Assembly: GCA_028285495.1 (NCBI GenBank)
Contig: JANQPB010000014.1
Span: 62,001-126,000, forward strand
Reading direction: 5' to 3'
DNA: 64,000 nt
Origin: Acidimicrobiales bacterium
GTDB lineage: Bacteria > Actinomycetota > Acidimicrobiia > Acidimicrobiales > SZUA-35
Numbering within the stretch: position 1 is the first letter of the stretch; every line of letters begins with the position of its first letter. The notes under the pieces were generated by a model, which searched no databases, was not told the DNA's origin, and was given only the letters and a program-made list of their open reading frames with translations. The translations under genes were made by a program, and so were the position numbers. This document shows positions 25,757-35,178 of the stretch, piece after piece.

Positions 25757-28339
25757 GTGTGGCATCCACGAGCCTCGTCTCGGCGTCAGCGCCCATCCAT
25801 CCTGCTCGCCCTGGCGCTGATCGCTGCGCTGCTCGGCTCGGTCGGGGCCCCACCGGCTGACGCCGCCACGCTCAGCCCGGCCACGCTCGGCCAGCGCCCG
25901 AGCGGCGGCTTCCTCGACGCCGACCGCCTGGCCAAGGCCGAGCGTGAGCTCGACGCCCAGATCAACTGGTACGTGGCCATGGCCGGGCGCCAGTCGCCGG
26001 CCGACATGAAGGGCTCCGTGTACGGCCAGCTCCGCAACGGCCAGGCCGTGCTGCCGACGATCGCCGACCGGATGAACCTGGTCATGACCGTCCCGCTCGC
26101 CTTCGGCAAGCAGACCGCCAACACCAAGGCCGGTCGCGACGACATCCGCAGCCGGCTGCTGGCCACCGCCAGCGGCAACTGGGACGACGACTTCCGCCAG
26201 GTCGGCGAGGCGCTGGTGGCCGGCGGCTACGGCGACGCCGTGATCCGGCTCGGCCACGAGTTCACCGGTGGCTGGTACCCGTGGTCCGCCCAGGGCAACG
26301 CCGACGCCTACGTCGCCGCCTACCGCCAGGTCCACCAGGTCCTGCGCTCGGTCTCGCCCCAGTTCACGTTCGAGTGGAACGCGGCCCGCAACACGTTCAT
26401 CGAGCACGGTCCGCCCGCCTACCCCGGCGACGCCTACGTCGACATCGTCGGGCTCGACGTCTACTACGAACCCTGGAAGGGTGACAAGGCGTTCACCGAC
26501 GACTACTGGCAGCGCCGCTACCAGCGGGTGCTCGAGGCCCACCAGCAGTTCGCAGCCGAGCGGGGCAAGCCGGTGTCGTACGCCGAATGGGGCAACGGCG
26601 GGGTCGACGAGCCGGCGTTCATCGAGGCCATGCACGGCTGGTTCGCCTCGCTCCCCGCCTCCGGGCCGGGGTCGTTGCTCTACCACAGCTACTTCAACGT
26701 CTCGAAGGACCTCTACAACCTCGACGCCTACCCCCGGTCCAAGGCGACCTACCTGCGCTTGTTCGGCGGCGGTGGCGATGCGTCCGCCGACAGCCCGTCC
26801 GGGCTCGTCGGCAACCAGCCGGACCCGGGGAACCCGTCGCCGTCGCCAGACCCCGAGCCCGATCCGCAGCCCGATCCACCGGTCGTCGTGGTCGACCCGA
26901 GGCCGGATCCGGAGCCGCCCGCCGTCCCCGACCCCGAACCCGACCGGCAACCGGAACCCGATCAGACGGTCGAGCGTGGGCCCGACCCCGACTCGTCGTC
27001 GCTGGCCACCGGCCCGACCCAGTTCAGCCTGTACGACCAGGCCCTCGTCCACCGGGCCGAGGAGTACGCCACCACCGACTTCACCGCCCCGGCCGACTGG
27101 CGACGCCCGACCGACTTCACCGAAGGCACGACCTACGTGCGGCTCAACATCACCGACAAGCCGAGCGACAAGCCGGTCAAGCTGATCTCGTGCATGTGGC
27201 GAGACCGCTTCACCCAGGAGAAGTGCCTCGGCCTCGGCACCTACGAGAACGAGGGCCTGCACTACCTCGAGCTCAAGTCGCCGAGCCGCTGGTGGACCGC
27301 CGACCGCTGGTCGTGGGGACGCCCGATCGAGTTCATCCGCATCCTGGCCAAGGACCCGACCACCGGACGACTGCTGTCATCGTCGAAGTGTGGCTCGGTC
27401 TGCTACCCCGGCGACGACCTGGCCGACCACACGCCGATCTCGTTCGAGGCCGAGCTGATCGTCGTGGCCGACGGGGCATCGCTCGACGTGCCGGCCGACT
27501 GGTCGGGCTGCCCGGCCGCCTGGGGCGGGGCCTGTGCGGGCGGCGACCCCGGTGGGTCCGGCGGCCCTGGCGGCCCCGACCCGGATCCGGACGACCCGCC
27601 GAGGCCGCCGGTCGGCAACGCCGACCCGACGCTCGAGCTCCCCGAGTCGGCCGTCGCCGAGCAGGGAACGTGGACGACGCTGTCGGCCACGACCGACGCC
27701 CCCGAGATCGTCTGGTGGAAGCACCGGGGGCCCGGGTCGGTCTCGTGGGCCGACAAGCGGGTCGCGGAGCCGACGCTGCGCTTCCACGCCAGCGGCACCT
27801 ACGTGCTCGCCGCGACCGCCCGCAACGACGGTCGCACCACCCGGTCCTACATCACCGTCGAGGTCAGCCCCAGAGGGTCCGGGCCCGTGGTGGTGAGCAC
27901 GACCACCGTCCCGCCGACCACCCCGGCCCCGACCACCCCGACCACTCCGACGACGATGTCGCCGCCGACCACGACACCACCGACCACCCCCACGGTCCCG
28001 CCGACCACCGCCCCGCCGCCGACCGGGTTGCCGACGGTCGACGTGCGGCCGGCCAGCGGGCCGGAGGGGACGCCGCTCGTGTTCAAGATCGTGCTCGACC
28101 GGACGACCGACCGGGACGTGTCGATCGTGGTCGAGACCTCCGACATCACCGCCGAGGCCGGCATCGACTACCAGGCCAGGCGGGAGACCCTGATCATCCC
28201 GGCCGGCGAGCGACGGGTCTGGCTCGGGGTGCCGACGATCTCCGACGGCGTCTCGGACCGGAACGAGACCGTCCGGCTCCGTGTCATCGAGGCGTCCGGC
28301 GCCGAGGTCGGCAACCCGGGCAGGGGCACGATCACCTAG
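25757..28339 (+). CDS. Secreted GH26-like glycoside hydrolase with Calx-beta domain
   Basis: 860 residues from GTG with GAGAGGAGA upstream. A signal peptide (RPSILLALALIAALLGSVG, cut near ADAATL) leads to a catalytic domain at about 40-340. RLGHEFTGGWYPW holds the expected acid/base Glu and VSYAEWGNGG the nucleophile Glu, as in GH26 beta-mannanase-like enzymes. A Pro/Asp linker (about 350-415), a beta-rich domain (about 415-590), an Ig/PKD-like segment (about 620-710), a Thr/Pro linker and a C-terminal Calx-beta domain (VDVRPASGPEGTPLVFKI to the end) follow. In a glycan locus it may trim or release the polymer. The substrate is inferred only. Confidence 0.83.
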   Translation: MWHPRASSRRQRPSILLALALIAALLGSVGAPPADAATLSPATLGQRPSGGFLDADRLAKAERELDAQINWYVAMAGRQSPADMKGSVYGQLRNGQAVLPTIADRMNLVMTVPLAFGKQTANTKAGRDDIRSRLLATASGNWDDDFRQVGEALVAGGYGDAVIRLGHEFTGGWYPWSAQGNADAYVAAYRQVHQVLRSVSPQFTFEWNAARNTFIEHGPPAYPGDAYVDIVGLDVYYEPWKGDKAFTDDYWQRRYQRVLEAHQQFAAERGKPVSYAEWGNGGVDEPAFIEAMHGWFASLPASGPGSLLYHSYFNVSKDLYNLDAYPRSKATYLRLFGGGGDASADSPSGLVGNQPDPGNPSPSPDPEPDPQPDPPVVVVDPRPDPEPPAVPDPEPDRQPEPDQTVERGPDPDSSSLATGPTQFSLYDQALVHRAEEYATTDFTAPADWRRPTDFTEGTTYVRLNITDKPSDKPVKLISCMWRDRFTQEKCLGLGTYENEGLHYLELKSPSRWWTADRWSWGRPIEFIRILAKDPTTGRLLSSSKCGSVCYPGDDLADHTPISFEAELIVVADGASLDVPADWSGCPAAWGGACAGGDPGGSGGPGGPDPDPDDPPRPPVGNADPTLELPESAVAEQGTWTTLSATTDAPEIVWWKHRGPGSVSWADKRVAEPTLRFHASGTYVLAATARNDGRTTRSYITVEVSPRGSGPVVVSTTTVPPTTPAPTTPTTPTTMSPPTTTPPTTPTVPPTTAPPPTGLPTVDVRPASGPEGTPLVFKIVLDRTTDRDVSIVVETSDITAEAGIDYQARRETLIIPAGERRVWLGVPTISDGVSDRNETVRLRVIEASGAEVGNPGRGTIT

Positions 28340-28347
28340 ATCTCGCG

Positions 28348-28366
28348 GCCCTCCGGCGAGGAGGGC
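28348..28366 (+). terminator. Hairpin after the GH26-like gene
   Basis: GCCCTCC and GGAGGGC pair around a five-base loop, eight bases after the stop. There is no U-run, so termination strength is uncertain. Confidence 0.4.
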
Positions 28367-28394
28367 TGCCCATCGATGGAGCGCCACCCGCCGG

Positions 28395-28481
28395 TACACT
28401 CCGACCTTGTGGTGCCGGGCCACGCGGCCACGACGGCGCACCACCATTGAGCGAGGAACGTCAGGGTTCATGGATTGGTGA
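28395..28481 (+). promoter_or_regulatory. -10 TACACT and leader ORFs before the flippase
   Basis: TACACT (28395-28400) is followed after six bases by TTG (28407) and after eight by GTG (28409). The TTG frame stays open to a TGA at 28479 that overlaps the flippase GTG as GTGA. The GTG frame encodes MVPGHAATTAHHH. Either could be a leader peptide; neither is proven. Confidence 0.3.
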
Positions 28482-30058
28482 CCGACCCGACCAATGGGGC
28501 TGATGCCGATCCGGGCGTCGCAACCGGGACCGGCCGGCGCAGCGGCTCCCACGCGCTCGACGGGGTCATCGACCGCCACGATTCGACCGCGGCCCGATCC
28601 CAGACCGGCAGGACGCTCCGCAGCGGAGCCAGGGCGATGGGTGCGGCCAACCTGGCCAGCCAGATCACCCGAGTGCTGGCCACCATCGCCCTCGCCCGGC
28701 TGTTGGCCCCCGAGATCTTCGGCATCGTCGCCCTCGTCACCGTCGTCACCGGGTTCTTCGAGCGGGTCCTCGGCGACACCGGCACCAGCGCCGCCATCGT
28801 GCGCCAGCGCGAGCTGAGCCATCGCCTGGCCAGCAGCGTCTTCTGGTTCAACGTGTCGCTCGGTGCGGTCACCACCGGCGCGTTCCTGGTGCTCGGTCCG
28901 CTGATCGCCCGGCTGCTCGGCCAGCCGGACGGTGGTGACTACGTCAGGGTCCTCGGCTGCGCCGCCCTCATCAACTCGTGCTCGTACGTCCAGCGGTCGA
29001 TGCTGCGACGCGGCGGCCGGTTCCGGCCCCTGGCGGTCTCGGCGTACGGCAACACGCTCTGCACGTCGGCCGTCTCCATCGCGCTGGCTGCGATCGACTG
29101 GCAGGTCTGGGCCCTCATCGTCGGCAACCTCGCCGGCAGCGTGCTCGGGGTCGCCGTCCTGTGGCGGGCCTCCTCGTGGCGGCCGGCGCTGCACTTCCGC
29201 CGCGACGACCTGCGCCAGATCTCCAACTTCAGCGCCAACATCAGCGCCTTCAACTTCTTCGGCTACTTCGTGAACTCGGGGGACCGCCTGATCGTCGGGC
29301 GCCTGATCAGCACCGAGGCGCTCGGCTACTACGGCATGTCGAACCGACTGATGCGCTATCCCGTCCAGAGCGGGATCAGGCCGTACAAGGACGTCGTCCT
29401 GCCGACGCTGTCCAAGCTGCAGGACGATCCGCCGGAGCTCGGCCGGGTCTACGTCCGCAGCGTCGCCGCGTTGTTCTTCGCCGTCACCCCGGTCACCGTG
29501 TCGATCGCCGTCCTGGCCGACCCGCTCGTCCGGGCCCTGCTCGGCGACCAGTGGCTACCGGCGATCCCGATCGTCTCGATCATCGCCATGGTGGCCACGC
29601 TGCAGGCGCTGACCATCACCACCGGCAGTCTGTACGTGGTCACCGGCCGGACCGACCTGTACCTGCGATGGGGCGTCATCGGCGCCGTCGTCACCATGGC
29701 GTCGTACCTGGTCGGCTCGCTGTGGGGCGTCGAGGGGGTGGCGTGGGGCTACCTGGCCGGCATCGCCGTCCTCACCTATCCGAGCTTCAAGATCCCGTTC
29801 CGGCTGATCGGGCTCCGGGTCAGGACGCTGGCCGCCGCCATCGCGCCCACGATCGCCGCATTGGTCGTCATGGCGGCCGCCGTCGAGGCCGTGCGCCGGT
29901 GGGCGGACTCGTCCGGCCTCGATCCGTGGATGCAGCTCGTCTGCGGTCTGGCCGCAGCCGGCATCGTGTACGGCACGTGGGCGGTCACCGTTCGCCCCCG
30001 GGCCTTCCTCGACGTCCTCTCGCTCACCCGTCGCCAGGGTGGCGCCTTCACCAGCTAG
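28478..30058 (+). CDS. Wzx-type polysaccharide flippase
   Basis: 526 residues from GTG 28478, with about 12-14 transmembrane helices. After a hydrophilic N-terminus of about 45 residues comes GARAMGAANLASQITRVLA and LLAPEIFGIVALVTVVTGFF, the usual opening of the oligosaccharide flippase family. YYGMSNRLMRYPVQSG and VLPTLSKLQ are family hallmarks in the middle. It should flip the undecaprenyl-linked repeat unit across the membrane. With the Wzy-like protein at 19122 it indicates a Wzx/Wzy-type pathway; no Wzz or exporter gene lies in the window. Confidence 0.88.
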   Translation: MTDPTNGADADPGVATGTGRRSGSHALDGVIDRHDSTAARSQTGRTLRSGARAMGAANLASQITRVLATIALARLLAPEIFGIVALVTVVTGFFERVLGDTGTSAAIVRQRELSHRLASSVFWFNVSLGAVTTGAFLVLGPLIARLLGQPDGGDYVRVLGCAALINSCSYVQRSMLRRGGRFRPLAVSAYGNTLCTSAVSIALAAIDWQVWALIVGNLAGSVLGVAVLWRASSWRPALHFRRDDLRQISNFSANISAFNFFGYFVNSGDRLIVGRLISTEALGYYGMSNRLMRYPVQSGIRPYKDVVLPTLSKLQDDPPELGRVYVRSVAALFFAVTPVTVSIAVLADPLVRALLGDQWLPAIPIVSIIAMVATLQALTITTGSLYVVTGRTDLYLRWGVIGAVVTMASYLVGSLWGVEGVAWGYLAGIAVLTYPSFKIPFRLIGLRVRTLAAAIAPTIAALVVMAAAVEAVRRWADSSGLDPWMQLVCGLAAAGIVYGTWAVTVRPRAFLDVLSLTRRQGGAFTS

Positions 30059-30302
30059 CGCCCAGTCGGGCGACGGCCCGGGTTCGCCCCGGCGGTCGGC
30101 GTCGCCGGGCTGGCCCCGACGGCGGTACGTGTCGGGGCACCGCAGCGGCCGACCGTGCGAGCCAGGTTTCGCCCGCGCCGCTACCCTTCGCTCAACGCAC
30201 CGCCGCCTTCGGCTCGGGCGCCCACCCGCCCGCCGCTGCCGAGCCGGGGGAACGCGGTGCCGCGGCGGGGTGCGGCCAGCGACGAAACCGAGGTGCCAAG
30301 AC

Positions 30303-31235
30303 ATGCGACGAGACCGACGTGGTGTTCTCGTGACCGGCTCCCACCGATCGGGCTCGACGTGGCTCGGGCGCATGCTGGGGTCGGCGGACGAGCTCCACTA
30401 CGTGCAGGAGCCCTTCAACATCGTGGCTCGCCAGCGCTGGCTGACGCCACGCCCGGACCGGCAGTTCGTCTACCTCGACGACGAGCTCGGATCGGCCTAC
30501 GTCGACGGCATCGAGCGCATCCTCGACCTGCGGTATCCCCTGGCCGCACATGTGAGGCAGCTGGCCGGCCGGCGTGACCTGGCGATGATGAGGCGGGCAA
30601 CCGGCATCGCCCTCGAGGCCAGGCGGGCCAGGCGGCAGGGGGCGGTACCACTGGTCAAGGACCCGATCGCCATCTTCTCGACCGAATGGCTGCTCGACCG
30701 CTTCGGCATCGAACCCGTCGTGCTGGTGCGGGAGCCCGTCGCCTTCGTCGGCTCGTTGAAGGCGAGGGAGTGGACGTTCGACTTCCGCCACTGGGCCGAG
30801 CAGCCGGCCCTGATGCAGCGGATCGCGCCTCGCTGGCGGGAACAGATCGAGGCGATGGTCGCCCGGCCGGACGACGTCGTGGCGCAGGGGATCCTCCAGT
30901 GGAACGTGTTCTACGACTTCGTTGCCGACCTCGTCACGCGGCGACCCGAGGTCCATCTGCTGTCCTACGAGGAGGTGGCGGCGGCACCGGAGGCCGTGAT
31001 GCCGGACCTCTTCGAGCGGCTGGGTCTGACCTATGGGGCCGACCAGGAACGGACGATCGTCGAGCTGAGCCGCACCGAGTCCGGGCAGGGGCAGTCGGCG
31101 ATCGACGTGCGGCGAAGCAGCCAGCAGGCGCTGAAGACCGGGCAGCGCCGCCTCGAGACCGAGGAACGGGAGGCGGTCGTCACCGCAACCGACGACGTGA
31201 CGGCGAGGCTCGAGGCCGTCTGGCGTGCCGGTTGA
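30303..31235 (+). CDS. Sulfotransferase (PAPS-dependent)
   Basis: 310 residues. The PAPS loop VLVTGSHRSGSTWLGRML is at the N-terminus. PVVLVREPVAFVGSLKA near residue 145 is the 3'-phosphate motif, and LLSYEEVAAAPEAVM lies near residue 220. The start follows a GAGGTG ribosome site. The 244-base gap upstream contains a possible -10 (TACCCT, 30182-30187) and no gene. It is the sixth sulfotransferase of the locus and its right-hand end. Confidence 0.83.
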   Translation: MRRDRRGVLVTGSHRSGSTWLGRMLGSADELHYVQEPFNIVARQRWLTPRPDRQFVYLDDELGSAYVDGIERILDLRYPLAAHVRQLAGRRDLAMMRRATGIALEARRARRQGAVPLVKDPIAIFSTEWLLDRFGIEPVVLVREPVAFVGSLKAREWTFDFRHWAEQPALMQRIAPRWREQIEAMVARPDDVVAQGILQWNVFYDFVADLVTRRPEVHLLSYEEVAAAPEAVMPDLFERLGLTYGADQERTIVELSRTESGQGQSAIDVRRSSQQALKTGQRRLETEEREAVVTATDDVTARLEAVWRAG

Positions 31236-31256
31236 GCCGCTCGGCTCGCGATCGCT

Positions 31257-31262
31257 TACCGT
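31257..31262 (+). promoter_or_regulatory. Leaderless promoter -10 (TACCGT) of the prenyl synthase
   Basis: TACCGT is exactly seven bases upstream of the GTG at 31270. Confidence 0.5.
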
Positions 31263-31269
31263 GGGTGCC

Positions 31270-32271
31270 GTGGACCCGAACCCGTTGAGCCAGCTCTCCA
31301 CCGCTCCGCATGACGCCGAGCGGGTCGAGAGCTGCCTGCTCGAGACCGTCCGCATCGAGGGCGACGACTATCTGACCGAGATCGCCTCCCACCTCATCAA
31401 GGCCGGAGGCAAGCGCCAGCGGCCGCTGCTGACGGCGGCTGCGGCGGCCACCGGGCTGCCGGACGGGGTGCCGGTGAGCGACGACGTGATCCGGGGCGGC
31501 GTCGCCGTCGAGCTGGTCCAGGTCGGTTCGCTGTACCACGACGACGTGATGGACGAGGCCCAGATCCGTCGCCAGGTGTCGAGCGTGAACGCCCGCTGGG
31601 GCAACCTGCGGGCCATCCTGGCCGGCGACTTCCTGCTGGCCAAGGCCTCCGAGATCGCCGCCAGCCTCGGGACCGACGTGGCCGGCCTGCTGGCCACGAC
31701 GATCGGCGAGCTGTGCAAGGGCCAGGTGGCCGAGCTGCAGACGCTGTACGACCTCGAGCGAACCGAGCAGCAGTACTTCCCGTCGATCGCCGGCAAGACC
31801 GCCTCGCTGTTCGCCGCCGCCACCCGCATCGGCGGGATCGTCGGCGGCTTCGAGCGACCGATCGTCGATCGGCTGACCGAGTTCGGTCGCCAGTACGGGA
31901 TGGCGTTCCAGGTGATCGACGACATCCTCGACGTCGTCGCAACCGACGAGCAGCTCGGCAAGCCGGCCGGCAAGGACATGCTGGAGGGCGTCTACTCGCT
32001 CCCGGTGATCCACACGCTGGCCACCTCCGAGCACGGGCCGCAACTGAAGGAGCTGCTCGACGGGGGGCTGAGCTCCGACGATCGCCTCGACGCCATCGCT
32101 ATCGTGCGGGATGGCCCGGGCGTCGACTCGGCCTACGCCGTGGCCGAGGGATTCGTGGCCGAGGCCAGGACGCAGCTCGACGGCGTGAGCGCCAACGCCG
32201 CAGCCGTGGCGATGGCCGACACGGCCCAACACCTACTCGATTCGGTCAGGGAGCTGCGCCCGACCGGGTGA
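31270..32271 (+). CDS. Polyprenyl diphosphate synthase
   Basis: 333 residues. It condenses isopentenyl diphosphate units onto an allylic diphosphate. The first Asp-rich motif is in SLYHDDVMDEAQIRR (DDxxD) and the second in VIDDILDVV. GGKRQRPLLT is the IPP-binding region. The residues before the first motif are small/aliphatic (LVQVGSL), in keeping with a long-chain product such as a quinone side chain. A heptaprenyl/octaprenyl or GGPP-type enzyme are both possible. Followed after 25 bases by sppA. Confidence 0.9.
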   Translation: MDPNPLSQLSTAPHDAERVESCLLETVRIEGDDYLTEIASHLIKAGGKRQRPLLTAAAAATGLPDGVPVSDDVIRGGVAVELVQVGSLYHDDVMDEAQIRRQVSSVNARWGNLRAILAGDFLLAKASEIAASLGTDVAGLLATTIGELCKGQVAELQTLYDLERTEQQYFPSIAGKTASLFAAATRIGGIVGGFERPIVDRLTEFGRQYGMAFQVIDDILDVVATDEQLGKPAGKDMLEGVYSLPVIHTLATSEHGPQLKELLDGGLSSDDRLDAIAIVRDGPGVDSAYAVAEGFVAEARTQLDGVSANAAAVAMADTAQHLLDSVRELRPTG

Positions 32272-32296
32272 GCCGCATCAGCGAGGCGACCTGTCG

Positions 32297-33787
32297 ATGA
32301 GCACCACCGAGCCCCCGATCGAACCACCGGACGACCGGGCGGGCGCCGGCGAGCCGCTGCCCCCGCCGTCCGGGCAGCCGAGCTCCGCCGTCCCACCGGC
32401 CACGTCGCCGCCCGGGGCCGGTGGTCCGCCTCCGGGGGCCGGTTCGCCGCCACCGGCGCCCCCCGCGCCCGGCCGGACGCCACCCCCGCCGCCACCGGGG
32501 TCGACCCCGGTCATGGCCCCACCCCCACCGGGGGCGATGGGCCCCGGACCGGCGCCGACCGGCGGGGGCGGCTGGTACAGCGGACCGATCCCGATCGAGT
32601 CGCTGGCGCCGCGGGAGACGTTCGGCGCCGCCATCGGCAAGACGCTGGTCAAGTCGCTCACGGTGCTGGCCGTCCTGCTCGGTGGCCTGTTCCTCATCCC
32701 GATCTTCTTCATCGCCATCGGCGCCGCGCTCGGCGGTGGCGGTACCCCGGACTCGGTGTCGACGCCCCGCGAGCTGGTGGCCGGCGACCGCGGCGCCGAC
32801 ATCCGCCTGGCCGCCATCCCCATCACCGGGGTCATCCTCGGCGAGGACCGGGGCGGCGGCGCCGGCGGTGGCCTGTTCGGCGCGCTCGACGTGACGTACG
32901 GCTACACGGTCAAGGAGGAGCTGGCCGACCTGGCCGAGATCGACTCGATCGACGGGGTCATCCTCGAGATCGACTCGCCCGGCGGCACGATCTTCGGCTC
33001 GCAGGCCATCGCCGATGGCGTGGCCGAGTACCGGAAGGCGACCGGCAAGCCGGTGATCGCCTACGTCGGCGGGATCAGCGCCTCCGGTGGTGTCTACGCC
33101 ATGGCCGGCGCCGACGCCATCTACGCCGATCACGGCACGCTGGTCGGCAGCATCGGCGTCATCTTCGGCCCGTTCGAGCGCTACGACGGCGTGACCGCCA
33201 TCGACGGCGGGCTGCTCGGGGGCGGGATCACCACCGAGGGCGGGATCGAGGTCGAGTTCCTCACCGCCGGTCGGGCCAAGGACCTGGGCAACCCGTACCG
33301 GCCGATGACCGACGAGGAGCGGGCCGTGCTCCAGCAGGGCCTCGACGACGCCTACGCCGACTTCGTGACCCACGTCAGCGACGGCCGTGGTCTCTCGGAG
33401 ACCGAGATCGTCGACGGGCTCGGCGCCCTGATCTTCGGTGAGCACCAGGCGCTGGCCAACGGCCTGATCGACGGGATCGCCAACCGCGACGCCGCCTACC
33501 TGCTCGCAGCCGAGGCGGCGGGGCTCGACGAGGACGAGACGTGGGGGATCGAGCGGCTGCAGGCGCCGAGCGCCGGGCTGCTCGACCTGCTGGCCAGCCC
33601 GCTCGACGGTGGGCTCCCCGGTCTCGACGACGCTGATGCCGGCGACGGCGCCGTCGGAGGGGGCGGTGTGGCGACCGCCGGGGGCGTCGACGGCGGCCTT
33701 GGCAGCAGCCACCCGCTCTGCCTCGGGACCGGCACGATCCTCGCCTACCACGGCGACCCCCTCCGGCTCTGCCAACCGGGGCGATGA
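32297..33787 (+). CDS. sppA: Signal peptide peptidase SppA-type S49 protease
   Basis: 496 residues. A long Pro/Gly-rich cytoplasmic N-terminus (about 1-95) precedes one transmembrane helix, LTVLAVLLGGLFLIPIFFIA. The protease domain holds ILEIDSPGGTIFGSQAIADG and the serine nucleophile in GGISASGGVYAMAGADAI. The lysine general base is probably in GRAKDLGNPYRPMTDEER. Single-domain, transmembrane S49 form, expected to cleave remnant signal peptides in the membrane. About 100 extra residues at the C-terminus are Gly-rich and of unknown role. Stop overlaps the kinase start (ATGA). Confidence 0.88.
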   Translation: MSTTEPPIEPPDDRAGAGEPLPPPSGQPSSAVPPATSPPGAGGPPPGAGSPPPAPPAPGRTPPPPPPGSTPVMAPPPPGAMGPGPAPTGGGGWYSGPIPIESLAPRETFGAAIGKTLVKSLTVLAVLLGGLFLIPIFFIAIGAALGGGGTPDSVSTPRELVAGDRGADIRLAAIPITGVILGEDRGGGAGGGLFGALDVTYGYTVKEELADLAEIDSIDGVILEIDSPGGTIFGSQAIADGVAEYRKATGKPVIAYVGGISASGGVYAMAGADAIYADHGTLVGSIGVIFGPFERYDGVTAIDGGLLGGGITTEGGIEVEFLTAGRAKDLGNPYRPMTDEERAVLQQGLDDAYADFVTHVSDGRGLSETEIVDGLGALIFGEHQALANGLIDGIANRDAAYLLAAEAAGLDEDETWGIERLQAPSAGLLDLLASPLDGGLPGLDDADAGDGAVGGGGVATAGGVDGGLGSSHPLCLGTGTILAYHGDPLRLCQPGR

Positions 33788-35013
33788 CCGCCGCCGGGTC
33801 CCGCCGCAGTGCCGGGGCCCCGCACCCGGCCGGACGCCGGCCGACCCTCCACCTCTCGCCGACGCCGGCCCGGATCTCGCCGCCGACCCGCCAGGGGCTG
33901 CAGCGCGGGATCATGGCCTACCGCTGGCTGACGCTGGCGTGGTCGATCGCGGTCTTCACCTGGGAGGTCATCCAGCGCAACGTCGTCGGCGGTGCCGACG
34001 CGGGCGACCCGGTGGCCCGACCGGTGGCGGGGTTTGCGCTGCTGGCCGGGGCGGTGGTGCTCTACGTCTGGTTGACGATGCTCTACCGGCGCGACCCGGA
34101 CCGGTTGCTCGGTCCGGTGCCGGTGCTGACCGAGCTCGTTGCGATGGCCGGGTTGCTACTGGCCGACGTGTGGGTCTACGGCTCGCCGGATCATGCGCAG
34201 ACGCTGCCGTCGGTCACCGTGCTGGCCGGCGTGCTCGCCGCCGCGATCGCCGCCGGGCTTCGGGCTGCGATCGTGGCCGGCTTCGGGCTCGGGCTGGCCC
34301 GCTACGTCGGCTTCCTGCCGTTCGCCGACGCCGGCGAGCTGCTGTCGGTCAGGCGGATCGCCAGCTGGGTGCTGCTGATGGTGACCGGGTGGACGGCGGG
34401 CTACGTGCTGCTGAAGCTGGCCGCCGCCGACCGCTCGATCGCCACCTACCGGGCCAGGGAGGAGGTGGCGAGGACCCTGCACGACGGGGTCCTGCAGACG
34501 CTGGCCGTCGTGCAGCGGCGCAGCGACGACGACGAACTGGTCGAGCTGGCCAGGACCCAGGAGCTCGAGTTGCGGGAATACCTGTTCGGAGCGGCGCCGA
34601 TCGACGCCGACCTGGCCACCGGGCTGCGGCGGGTGGCCCGCCGGGCCGAGGAGCGGTACGGCCTCCGGGTCGAGGTGGTCACCGCGCCCGATCTGGCCGA
34701 CGGGGCCGAGCGCACCACCGCCGCCATCTGCGGAGCCGTCGGCGAGGCGCTGACCAATGCCGTCAAGCACGGCCGGGCCGAGAAGGTCACCGTCTACGCC
34801 GAACCGGGCGACGACGGCGCCGTCGCCGAGCCGCCGGCGACGGGCCCGATCTTCGTCTCGGTGAAGGACGACGGGTCGGGGTTCGATCCCGACGAGGTCC
34901 GCGAGGGCCACGGTCTCGGCCACTCGATCCGGGGCCGGATCGCGGAGATCGGCGGCCGGGTCGAGATCGACGGTCACCCCGGCCGGGGCACCGAGGTCCG
35001 CATCTGGGCGTAG
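33784..35013 (+). CDS. Membrane sensor histidine kinase (HisKA_3 type)
   Basis: 409 residues. Five or six transmembrane helices fill about 40-215 (for example FALLAGAVVLYVWLTMLY and VLLMVTGWTAGYVLLKLA). The dimerisation/phospho-acceptor segment is VARTLHDGVLQTLAVVQ with His near residue 236. ATPase motifs: EALTNAVKHG (N box) and DDGSGFDPDEVREGHGLG (G boxes). The likely partner is the LuxR-type regulator at 35179. The start overlaps the sppA stop. Signal unknown. Confidence 0.9.
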   Translation: MTAAGSRRSAGAPHPAGRRPTLHLSPTPARISPPTRQGLQRGIMAYRWLTLAWSIAVFTWEVIQRNVVGGADAGDPVARPVAGFALLAGAVVLYVWLTMLYRRDPDRLLGPVPVLTELVAMAGLLLADVWVYGSPDHAQTLPSVTVLAGVLAAAIAAGLRAAIVAGFGLGLARYVGFLPFADAGELLSVRRIASWVLLMVTGWTAGYVLLKLAAADRSIATYRAREEVARTLHDGVLQTLAVVQRRSDDDELVELARTQELELREYLFGAAPIDADLATGLRRVARRAEERYGLRVEVVTAPDLADGAERTTAAICGAVGEALTNAVKHGRAEKVTVYAEPGDDGAVAEPPATGPIFVSVKDDGSGFDPDEVREGHGLGHSIRGRIAEIGGRVEIDGHPGRGTEVRIWA

Positions 35014-35178
35014 ACACCGGTCGGCCACGGCCAACCGGGTCCGCCGGCCTTCCGGCTCCCGATCCGGCCGTTCCCCGCCCGACCGGCGGCCGGGACCGCA
35101 GCGTCGCCACCTGCCATCGCCGGCCACCGGCGGCCCTCCAGCTTGCTGGTGCGACGGGCAGCCGGCGAGGATGGGAGC

